Below are positions 1-5,884 of a stretch of DNA of 7,661 nt, one piece after another. The notes beneath the pieces were generated by a model. It ran no database searches, was not told the DNA's origin, and worked only from the letters and a program-made list of their open reading frames with translations. This DNA comes from Gammaproteobacteria bacterium. GTDB taxonomy: Bacteria > Pseudomonadota > Gammaproteobacteria > Natronospirales > REEB76. Made by a program: the position numbers and the translations under genes. Position 1 is the stretch's first letter, and each line of letters opens with the position of its first letter. The stretch is taken from assembly GCA_027317045.1 (NCBI GenBank), contig DAHVFI010000360.1:1-7661 (forward strand), written 5' to 3'.

Positions 1-51
1 GGATTATCTGAGATAATCACGCGACTCAAAACATTCTTGTCGGCAGAATAA
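1..51 (+). CDS. Possible C-terminal end of an upstream gene (partial)
   Basis: Frame 1 is open from the window edge to a TAA at 49-51 and would encode the 16-residue tail GLSEIITRLKTFLSAE. The other two plus frames stop within the first 16 bases. The stop sits 12 bases before the GTG of the ABC ATPase gene, with that gene's ribosome site between them, which is the spacing expected within an operon. The tail reads like an amphipathic helix, but it is too short to assign a family. The alternative is that this stretch is non-coding leader carrying an operator-like palindrome (2-18). I favour the coding reading weakly. Confidence 0.35.
   Translation, partial: GLSEIITRLKTFLSAE
2..18. repeat. Perfect 17-base palindrome (8-base arms, 1-base centre)
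   Basis: GATTATCT at 2-9 and AGATAATC at 11-18 are exact reverse complements around a single G at 10. The symmetry breaks at bases 1 and 19. A one-base centre cannot form a hairpin loop, so it is not a terminator stem. The symmetry would suit a dimeric repressor. It lies 46 bases before the ABC ATPase start. It may simply fall inside the end of an upstream gene, in which case it could be chance. Confidence 0.4.
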
Positions 52-52
52 C

Positions 53-57
53 GAGGG
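53..57 (+). promoter_or_regulatory. Ribosome binding site for the ABC ATPase gene
   Basis: GAGGG lies 6 bases before the GTG at 64. It decides in favour of this GTG, because the nearby ATG at 60 is in a different frame that gives only a short meaningless peptide and would be too close to the site. Confidence 0.6.
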
Positions 58-63
58 TAATGC

Positions 64-987
64 GTGATCCAGATCGAGGGCTTGAGTTTCCGCTATCCGG
101 GGGCAAAACGCGATGTTATCCGGGAATTATCCCTGCGGATCCGGCAAGGGAGCTTGTTCGGCTTACTCGGGCCAAACGGCTCGGGCAAAACTACTCTGAT
201 CTCAATCCTGACCGGTCTTTTACCTTTGTTGTCCGGGAAGATACGCATTGACGGCAAAGCCCTGCCTAGTCATTTGCAGGAGATCCAGGTGGGTAGCGCC
301 TTGGTGCCTCAAGAGTACGCTTTTTATCCACGGCTAAGCGTCATAGAAAACCTGCTGTTCTTCGGCGGCGTGCTTGCGATTCCAGCCCACGAATTGCGCG
401 GCCGGCTGACCGAAGCATTGGCAGTGGCGGGGCTGGAGTCTTTCGAGTCAGTCCGGGCCGAGCATCTGTCCGGCGGATTGAAGCGGCGGCTCAATCTGGC
501 CATTGGACTTCTGAACCGGCCGCAGTTGTTGTTCCTGGATGAACCGACCGTGGGCATAGACCCCCAGTCGCGGCATTTCATCCTGGATGCCGTCAAACGC
601 ATCAACGCTCGGGGCATCACGGTGGTTTACACCACGCACTACATGGAAGAGGCGGAAATGTTGTGCGACGAAATCGGGGTGCTGGACGATGGCCGATTAT
701 TGGCCTGCGGTACTCAGGAACAACTCCTGAATAACACGCAGAGCCGGGAGTTGACGGTCACGCTGACAGCGGCACCCACCGCACAACAGAGTGGGATACT
801 GAGCACCATCCCCGGACTCGGAATCATCAGCCGCGAATTGCGTATGGCGCATTGCACGGAGACCGATTTGAAACGCCTGATGAAGCTGTTGGCTGCCGAA
901 GGACTTGATATCTGTCGCTTGAAGTATGGTTATCGCAACCTTGAAGAATTGTTCTTGCAGATGACCGGCCGACAACTGAGAAATTAA
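64..987 (+). CDS. ABC transporter ATP-binding protein (ABC-2 export type)
   Basis: This is the cytoplasmic ATPase that powers the permease encoded directly downstream. The 307-residue protein has a single nucleotide-binding domain with all motifs intact: Walker A GPNGSGKT (36-43), Q-loop Gln83, signature LSGGLKRR (135-142), Walker B LLFLDEPT (155-162), D-loop around 164-167 and switch His192. The C-terminal part from about residue 228 is the small regulatory tail seen in drug and lipid exporter ATPases, ending in the usual NLEELFLQMTG element. The start is GTG at 64 with a GAGGG site 6 bases upstream. The permease gene begins one base after the stop codon. With one ATPase and one permease domain, the working exporter would be a dimer of each. 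The substrate cannot be read from the sequence. Its position beside ACP, ketosynthase and resorcinol genes suggests the lipid product or an intermediate. Confidence 0.95.
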   Translation: MIQIEGLSFRYPGAKRDVIRELSLRIRQGSLFGLLGPNGSGKTTLISILTGLLPLLSGKIRIDGKALPSHLQEIQVGSALVPQEYAFYPRLSVIENLLFFGGVLAIPAHELRGRLTEALAVAGLESFESVRAEHLSGGLKRRLNLAIGLLNRPQLLFLDEPTVGIDPQSRHFILDAVKRINARGITVVYTTHYMEEAEMLCDEIGVLDDGRLLACGTQEQLLNNTQSRELTVTLTAAPTAQQSGILSTIPGLGIISRELRMAHCTETDLKRLMKLLAAEGLDICRLKYGYRNLEELFLQMTGRQLRN

Positions 988-988
988 C

Positions 989-2194
989 ATGCCTTTATTC
1001 GCACTGGTTACAAAGGAATGGAAGCTGCTTTTACGCGACTGGCACGCCTTGTTGTTGCTGTTCGCAATGCCGGCGGTGTTTATCCTGGTGATGTCGCTGG
1101 CCTTGCAGAACAAATTCGCCGAGCAACAGGGTGTGAATATTCATTATTATCTGGTGAATAAGGACGACAGCCCGGCAAGCGAAGCGCTGGTAAAGAGACT
1201 CAGCGCAATGAAGGATTTCAAGATTCTATCTTCAAGTGCATCCGCGCCAGAACTTATTGATAAAGTACGCGACGATCGGGCACAATTTATGGTGAGCATA
1301 CCGTCGGGTTTCGGTAAAGCTATGCAAAGCACTGACCCGTTGCCGGTGCAGATACTGGCGGGGCCGGGTGTCGAACCGGCGATTTACATGCTTTTCGAAG
1401 CGGCATTGCGCGAGGCGCTGGTGCGCGTGTATCTGCAACATGCACTGGCGCCGCTTAAAACGCAGATGTTAGCCATTACATCGGTCGCCGACGCGGGCTT
1501 GAATCTCGATGCCACGGACAAGCTATTGCACGCCCAATCGCTTTATCAGGTGGATGGCAGGAATCGGCGTCCTTCCTCGGTGCAGCAGAATGTGCCCGCC
1601 TGGCTGGTATTTGCGATGTTCTTCATCGCCATTCCACTGTCTACCACCTGGGTGCAGGAGCGGCAGCAGGGCACCTATGCGCGTTTGCGCAGCATGGGCT
1701 TGAGCGCAAAAGACCTGTTGTTGGGAAAATTACTGCCGTATCTTGGCATCAACCTGCTGCAAGTGGCACTGATGCTTGTGGTCGGTATCTTGGTGGTGCC
1801 CTGGTTTGGCGGTCAAAGGTTGACGCTGGGGCATGCGCCATTGGCGCTGACTCTTATGGCGCTGGCGCTGAGCTTCGCATCGGTGGCCTATGCGCTGCTG
1901 ATTGCAAACTTGGTGTCCACCGGTGAACAAGCCACGATTTTCACCGGTGTGGCCAACCTGCTGATGGCGGCGGTCGGCGGCATCATGGTGCCGCGTTTCC
2001 TGATGCCGCCGGTGATGCAGGCATTGAGCCGGTTTTCACCCATGGCCTGGGGGCTGGATGGCTTTCTCGATGTGTTCCTGCGACAAGGCGGACTTGAGGC
2101 GGTGGCGCCGGAAGCCTTGCGGCTGTTTGGCTTCGGTCTTGCCTGTCTGGCGCTGGCGGGTCTGCGTCTTGCCAGGCAAAGAGGAAAAACATGA
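989..2194 (+). CDS. ABC-2 type transporter permease
   Basis: This is the inner-membrane partner of the preceding ATPase. The 401-residue protein has the layout of the ABC-2 exporter family with a large outer domain. There is one membrane segment near the N-terminus (about 19-39), then a soluble extracytoplasmic domain of about 160 residues. Five further hydrophobic segments follow at about 203-221, 250-271, 284-308, 315-336 and 377-394. The segment after the second helix, with WVQERQQGTYARLRSMG at 221-237, matches the conserved coupling region of this family. The PMAWGLDGFLDVFLR stretch (351-365) is typical of the family's C-terminal part. The ATG lies one base after the ATPase stop, with only a weak GAG upstream, so translation probably relies on coupling. 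The stop overlaps the ACP start. The family exports drugs, lipids or polysaccharides; a lipid or pigment substrate here is inferred from context. Confidence 0.93.
   Translation: MPLFALVTKEWKLLLRDWHALLLLFAMPAVFILVMSLALQNKFAEQQGVNIHYYLVNKDDSPASEALVKRLSAMKDFKILSSSASAPELIDKVRDDRAQFMVSIPSGFGKAMQSTDPLPVQILAGPGVEPAIYMLFEAALREALVRVYLQHALAPLKTQMLAITSVADAGLNLDATDKLLHAQSLYQVDGRNRRPSSVQQNVPAWLVFAMFFIAIPLSTTWVQERQQGTYARLRSMGLSAKDLLLGKLLPYLGINLLQVALMLVVGILVVPWFGGQRLTLGHAPLALTLMALALSFASVAYALLIANLVSTGEQATIFTGVANLLMAAVGGIMVPRFLMPPVMQALSRFSPMAWGLDGFLDVFLRQGGLEAVAPEALRLFGFGLACLALAGLRLARQRGKT
2180..2185 (+). promoter_or_regulatory. Ribosome binding site for the ACP gene
   Basis: AGAGGA lies inside the last codons of the permease gene, 5 bases before ATG 2191 and 8 bases before ATG 2194. 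Both starts are in the same frame and both are compatible with it, so the ACP may start with Met-Met or with the second Met alone. Confidence 0.6.
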
Positions 2195-2460
2195 TGGACA
2201 GGGAGCAGCTCAAACTCGAACTCAAGCAAATGATCATCAAGGAATGCGAAAAGGATTTGCGTCCGGAGCAGATTCCGGATGACGCCATACTCATCGGCAG
2301 CCAGGGCAGTCTGGCTCTGGATTCCTTGGACGCCCTGCAGATTGCGCTGGCGGTCAAGCAACAATACGGCAAGCGCATTGATGGCAACAATCAGACACGC
2401 GCGGCCTTGACCTCCGTCAACAGCTTGGCGGATTTCATCCTCTCGGACGCTGCGCCCTGA
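2191..2460 (+). CDS. Acyl carrier protein
   Basis: This small acidic protein of 89 residues carries growing acyl chains on a phosphopantetheine arm. The attachment site is Ser45 in the sequence LALDSLDALQIAL (41-53), which starts the recognition helix of the four-helix ACP fold. The region before it (residues 5-35) gives the first helix and the long loop, and ADFIL near the end gives the last helix. The length suits a discrete type II ACP. The start overlaps the permease stop (ATGA). An alternative Met one codon later would remove one residue. It is placed immediately before a ketosynthase and a pseudo-ketosynthase, which marks it as the carrier dedicated to this pathway rather than the housekeeping AcpP. 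It needs a phosphopantetheinyl transferase, and none is seen in the window. Confidence 0.92.
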   Translation: MMDREQLKLELKQMIIKECEKDLRPEQIPDDAILIGSQGSLALDSLDALQIALAVKQQYGKRIDGNNQTRAALTSVNSLADFILSDAAP

Positions 2461-2467
2461 TACCCGC

Positions 2468-3619
2468 ATGGCTGGTGCTTACATTCGGGGTGTGGGTTTG
2501 AGTTGCGCGCTGGGTGAGGACGCAGAAAGCTGCGTGTCCGCCATGCAGCGCATGCAGGTGCGGGCTGTGCGATTGCGGCTGGATGAATTCGACGAGCCCC
2601 TGCAAATGCCGTATTACCGGATTCCGGATCGCTCGGAATTGTTTGATGCCGGGCGCTTCGAGCGTCTGCTGCCACCGGTGGCACACGCCGCGGTGGTGCA
2701 GGCCGGACTGACACCTGAGGAAATCCACCGACTGCCGATGTTTATCGGCTCTTCGTGTTTCTCCATCGGCCTGTCTGAGTCGCGTTACGCATCGGCATTG
2801 GTGCAGCAACCGGAGACCGCGATACCAATGCCCTTGTGCGGCTATCAGGATATCGCCGTGATCCTGCAACGCACACTCGGCTGTAAGGGCGACACATACA
2901 CCTACAATACCGCCTGCACTTCATCAGCCAATGCACTCTTGGCTGCGCTGCGCATGATTGAATTGGGCTGGTACCGGCATGCCTTGGTGGTCGGTGCGGA
3001 ACTGGCCAATCGCACTACGCTGGCGGGTTTCTCGGGTTTGCAGGTCGTGGCGGAAACGCTGCAACCCTTCGATGCGGCACGCAAAGGCCTGTTGATGGGA
3101 GAAGGCATCGGCGCAGTGGTGCTGTCAGCGGAAACCGATTCCGCAAACCGCCTGCGGGTAATCGGCGGTGCCAGCAATTGCGATACCTGGAGCGTCACTA
3201 CGGCCAACACCGACGGCAATTCCGTAGCCAAGGTGCTTAATCAAGCCTTGCATCAGATACGTGTGCAGCCGCAACAGGTGCGCGGCATCAAGGCCCATGG
3301 CACCGCCACGCCCGCCGGCGATACGGCGGAAGCTCTTGGATTGCGGCAGGTATTCCCAAGCCTGCCGCCAGTGTCAGTACTCAAACCTTATCTCGGACAT
3401 ACGCTGGGCGCCTGTTGCGTGAATGAATTGATTTTGTATGCTGGCGCTTTGCTATATGGCTTCCTGCCCGCCACCCCTGGATTTGAAACACCCGATCCGG
3501 CGCTCGGCGTGCAGCCGATCACCACGCCGGAGCCGGCACCGGACGGTCACTATCTGCTCAATCATTTCGGTTTCGGCGGCAACAATACTGTGCTGGCACT
3601 GGAAAAAATCGCACCGTGA
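2468..3619 (+). CDS. Beta-ketoacyl-ACP synthase (elongating, FabF/KAS II-like)
   Basis: This is a thiolase-fold condensing enzyme that extends ACP-bound chains by decarboxylative condensation. The 383-residue protein keeps the catalytic triad of the elongating family: Cys150 in YNTACTSSANA, His278 in KAHGTATPAGDTAE, and His311 in KPYLGHTLGA. The glycine-rich FGFGGNN element (367-373) lies near the C-terminus, as expected. It is shorter than typical FabF proteins (about 410 residues), with a compact N-terminal half. The ATG at 2468 has no good ribosome site and lies 7 bases after the ACP stop. The resulting N-terminus (YIRGVGLSCALG) fits the family's usual opening strand, so the start is kept. 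The next gene overlaps by 4 bases and encodes a cysteine-less homologue, so the two probably form a ketosynthase/chain-length-factor pair as in aryl polyene and type II polyketide systems. Confidence 0.92.
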   Translation: MAGAYIRGVGLSCALGEDAESCVSAMQRMQVRAVRLRLDEFDEPLQMPYYRIPDRSELFDAGRFERLLPPVAHAAVVQAGLTPEEIHRLPMFIGSSCFSIGLSESRYASALVQQPETAIPMPLCGYQDIAVILQRTLGCKGDTYTYNTACTSSANALLAALRMIELGWYRHALVVGAELANRTTLAGFSGLQVVAETLQPFDAARKGLLMGEGIGAVVLSAETDSANRLRVIGGASNCDTWSVTTANTDGNSVAKVLNQALHQIRVQPQQVRGIKAHGTATPAGDTAEALGLRQVFPSLPPVSVLKPYLGHTLGACCVNELILYAGALLYGFLPATPGFETPDPALGVQPITTPEPAPDGHYLLNHFGFGGNNTVLALEKIAP

Positions 3620-4476
3620 TCAAGCTAGTCTCAGCGAGTCATTATTTGCAGCCGGTGTATGACCACGCAGCGCTAACGTCGCTGGAAACCGCCTTGAGGG
3701 GTTTGTGCCGTGAACCGTTCCGGCGTATCGATCGCTTCATCCAACTGGCGCTGCTGGGTTCAGCAAACTGCGCGTCCGGCCGGAAGCTGCGGCCGGACTG
3801 CGGAATTTATCTCGGCTCCGGTCTCGGCCCCATCGGCAACAACGTCGTGACCCAGGAACAATTGATACGCGATTTAGAAATCCCCAAGCCCTTCAATTTC
3901 ATCAATACGCTGGGCAGCAGCGCCGGCTTCTACGTGGCCAGAAATCTGGGCTTACAGGGTCAGAACTTTTTCATCTCCCGGCGCGGCGCCAGCCTGCAAG
4001 CGGTGCTGAACGCGGCGATGGCGGACATGCTCCTCGGTTTCGCCACTCAGGCATTGGTGGGGGTGGTGGAGGAAGTCGCGCTACCGCTCGACGCGCACCG
4101 CCTGCGCCAGCACTTATCCCAAGATATACTGCTGGCCGAAGGCAGTCATTGGCTGCTGTTGCAGTCGGGTGCAAGTGACTCCCGATCGCTGGACCTGAAG
4201 CGTTTCGCGGAGTTTGCGGCGCTGGAGGGTTTCCTGAAATCGGCCTGGCGCACAGGCGACCGCCTGTGTTGCACCCGCAGTATGGAAACGCACGCGGCCA
4301 AGACGATGCAGCAGGGTTTCGATGCCGGCGCGCTGTCTGGCCCGACCAGTGCATTTCACGACAGTCTGGAAGCAGCGTGGCTTGCGGCATTTGCCGTCAG
4401 CCGTGAGCCAGGGACTCTGTTTCTCGTGGACGGGCATCCGGAACGCGGCTGGTCCTTATTTTATCTCGGCGCGTAG
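3616..4476 (+). CDS. Ketosynthase-like protein lacking the active-site Cys (chain-length-factor-like)
   Basis: This 286-residue protein looks like a compact, catalytically dead member of the ketosynthase family. Residues 62-72 (CGIYLGSGLGP) and 92-115 match the first half of the thiolase fold. The segment that should carry the nucleophile reads FFISRRGASLQAVLNAAMADMLLG (in part at 119-141). Gap-free alignment to the neighbouring ketosynthase puts Gly124 where Cys150 would be. No HGT-type His motif or GHxxGA motif is visible, and the C-terminal half is much shortened. The start is a GTG whose last two bases form part of the preceding gene's TGA (GTGA), so the two are translationally coupled, as expected for subunits of a heterodimer. 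By analogy with chain length factors it would shape the binding pocket and set product length. The 3' end overlaps the opposing BtrH-like gene by 21 bases. Confidence 0.75.
   Translation: MIKLVSASHYLQPVYDHAALTSLETALRGLCREPFRRIDRFIQLALLGSANCASGRKLRPDCGIYLGSGLGPIGNNVVTQEQLIRDLEIPKPFNFINTLGSSAGFYVARNLGLQGQNFFISRRGASLQAVLNAAMADMLLGFATQALVGVVEEVALPLDAHRLRQHLSQDILLAEGSHWLLLQSGASDSRSLDLKRFAEFAALEGFLKSAWRTGDRLCCTRSMETHAAKTMQQGFDAGALSGPTSAFHDSLEAAWLAAFAVSREPGTLFLVDGHPERGWSLFYLGA
4456..4476. other. Tail-to-tail coding overlap between the two convergent operons
   Basis: The TAG of the plus-strand pseudo-ketosynthase gene ends at 4476, and the TAA of the minus-strand BtrH-like gene occupies 4456-4458. 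The last seven codons of each gene therefore lie on the same DNA. No intergenic space exists for a bidirectional terminator, and I see no stem followed by a T-run on either strand nearby, so transcripts from the two operons are likely to overlap. Confidence 0.75.
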
Positions 4477-5475
4477 CCGTTTATAGATGCGCGCTTCGCG
4501 CTCCGCGCAATCCAGCAATTGATCGGCCAGCAGGCCGTAATCCATCGGCATGCGGCCCTTGCACATTTTCGCGGCGTGCAGCGCAAAGCGCCGCCATTCG
4601 TCACCCACCGCGGTCAGCTCATCCGCCATGACTGCGAGGCCGGGCTTGCCCAGCATCCCAGCAGCTTCCTGAAGAAAGGATGCATACAGGAAACGGAAAC
4701 CGGCGCCGCCGGTGCCGATTTCTTCCTGCATCCGTACGATGTGGCCCAGCAGCAGCTTGTTGTGATGCTGTGTGCGCGGCTTTAGATTGCGTATTTTGCG
4801 CGCTACCAAGCGGATACCGCGCACCCCCAATATCGGCACGGGCACGTACAGCATCATGCCGGTGGTGTAGAGAATCGCCTTGCGGATGGCGCGTGGCAGA
4901 TCCAGCTTGGACGGAATATATCGCGGATAGTAGAGCAGACCCTTGGGCGCCAACACACCGCGCGTAAAGCGGGCCTTGCGCAGGGAATCCGCATCGCATT
5001 CGACCCGGATATCGATCACCGGATCGCTGATCAAATAATTATTGCCGTGTTTTCCGTACACCACCAGGTTGTGGGCGTTGAAATGAAAGCGCATGTCCGG
5101 CGGAAAATAGGACAACCAGTACGCCGACGTTTGTATGCCGACCGCCCGCCCCTGGGACAGATATTGATCGAGCGCCAGCATGCCGTCTGCCGGTTGCTTG
5201 AAGGTCTCAAAGTGCATCTCGATGCCGAGGCGCCGGGTCAGACCACGAATAATGCTGCCGGGCGGCATGCGGTAAGCGAACAACGGCAACCCGCCGAATT
5301 TGATGAATGGCAGGTAGGCGAATCCCAAGCCGGCGGCAATGCCGAAGGCCATCGGCTCGGAGATCGGCAGATTTTGATGGCGCAGCAGGGATGCGATTAC
5401 ACCGCTTTCGCAGTGCGCACTTTGCCGGTGATCGAAGGGAATCTCGATATCCAGCGCTATTGACGCGGCGTTCAT
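4456..5475 (-). CDS. BtrH-like acyltransferase (BtrH N-terminal domain plus DUF4872-like C-terminus)
   Basis: The 339-residue protein matches the family of BtrH, the butirosin enzyme that moves an acyl group from an ACP to an amine acceptor. Visible motifs are HCESGVIASLLRHQ (21-34, nucleophile candidate Cys22), ISEPMAFGIAAGLGFAY (38-54), NAHNLVVYG (133-141, His135) and YLISDP (147-152, Asp151). These give a Cys-His-Asp set like a papain-type fold. A hydrophobic or amphipathic stretch spans about 196-228, and the rest is a helical C-terminal domain. The reading frame extends 41 codons further upstream, but that part is Gly/Ala/Pro-rich and out of frame with the preceding gene. The ATG at 5475 overlaps the preceding stop as ATGA, so I chose it. 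In this locus it may transfer an ACP-bound acyl chain to a resorcinol or another acceptor. The fold assignment is firm; the substrate is inference. Confidence 0.85.
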   Translation of the reverse strand: MNAASIALDIEIPFDHRQSAHCESGVIASLLRHQNLPISEPMAFGIAAGLGFAYLPFIKFGGLPLFAYRMPPGSIIRGLTRRLGIEMHFETFKQPADGMLALDQYLSQGRAVGIQTSAYWLSYFPPDMRFHFNAHNLVVYGKHGNNYLISDPVIDIRVECDADSLRKARFTRGVLAPKGLLYYPRYIPSKLDLPRAIRKAILYTTGMMLYVPVPILGVRGIRLVARKIRNLKPRTQHHNKLLLGHIVRMQEEIGTGGAGFRFLYASFLQEAAGMLGKPGLAVMADELTAVGDEWRRFALHAAKMCKGRMPMDYGLLADQLLDCAEREARIYKRLRAEIK

Positions 5476-5876
5476 GGTTGATCCGGGAGGGCGTCGAGCT
5501 GTTCCGGTGCCAGCCCCAGCGCCTCGGCATAACGCCGTCTGCATCGGTCGGACAGTCTTTCGAACGCCCCGGGCCTGAGATGGCGGCGCACCCGCCATTT
5601 AAAGAAACCGGTGCTTTGGGCCAGGAGCACACGATCCATGCGCTGGCGGTACATGTGATACTCGAGCGCCGAACCACCGCCCTGCCGGGCGCGCCGCCAG
5701 GCGGCGGCGGCGTGACGTTCGAATTCCGCTATCGCCTGATCCAAGACGATTTCCTCGGCTTCCCAACCATTACAGGGCGTCGGCACATAGCGGCCCTGTT
5801 CATCCAGCGCGTACAGCACCTTGCTGTGGCCCATGAATGCCCTGGCATTCTGCTGAGGAACCTCGTGGTTTTTCAT
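5472..5876 (-). CDS. Small conserved protein with a helix-turn-helix-like C-terminus, function unknown
   Basis: This 134-residue protein has no established function. The N-terminal part has VLYALDEQGRYVPTPCNGWE (20-39), then a helical, charged stretch (about 40-65) and the element LEYHMYRQRMD (71-81). The C-terminal 50 residues read like a Cro/XRE-style helix bundle: LLAQSTGF, FKWRVRRHLRP (92-102), FERLSDRCRRRYAEALGL (105-122), APEQLDAL. This resembles the pattern by which XRE proteins end, although the recognition helix is unusually Arg-rich. From memory, similar small proteins sit beside darA/darB in flexirubin loci; this was not checked here. The ATG is preceded by GAGG 4 bases upstream, and the stop overlaps the BtrH-like start. 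It could be a regulator, or an adaptor that binds ACP or nucleic acid through this helix pair. Confidence 0.75.
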   Translation of the reverse strand: MKNHEVPQQNARAFMGHSKVLYALDEQGRYVPTPCNGWEAEEIVLDQAIAEFERHAAAAWRRARQGGGSALEYHMYRQRMDRVLLAQSTGFFKWRVRRHLRPGAFERLSDRCRRRYAEALGLAPEQLDALPDQP

Positions 5877-5880
5877 TTTG

Positions 5881-5884
5881 CCTC
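5881..5884 (-). promoter_or_regulatory. Ribosome binding site for the small HTH-like gene
   Basis: On the minus strand GAGG lies 4 bases before the ATG at 5876. It overlaps the TGA of the darB-like gene, so termination of one gene and initiation of the next share the same bases. Confidence 0.5.

Noticed and set aside
60..251. 63-codon frame starting at the ATG at 60
   Set aside because: It overlaps the ABC ATPase in another frame, shows no motif, and the ribosome site is too close to its ATG; the GTG at 64 opens a complete ATPase domain.
4488..4509. GC-rich inverted repeat (TGCGCG...CGCGCA, with an alternative GCGCG-CTT-CGCGC stem) just past the plus operon
   Set aside because: It lies inside the BtrH-like coding region over Glu/Arg/Ala codons and is not followed by a T-run on the plus strand, so I do not call it a terminator.
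5476..5598. 41-residue N-terminal extension of the BtrH-like protein
   Set aside because: It overlaps the small gene in another frame, is low-complexity Gly/Ala/Pro/Arg, and is not needed by the family. The ATG at 5475 with an ATGA overlap is the better start.
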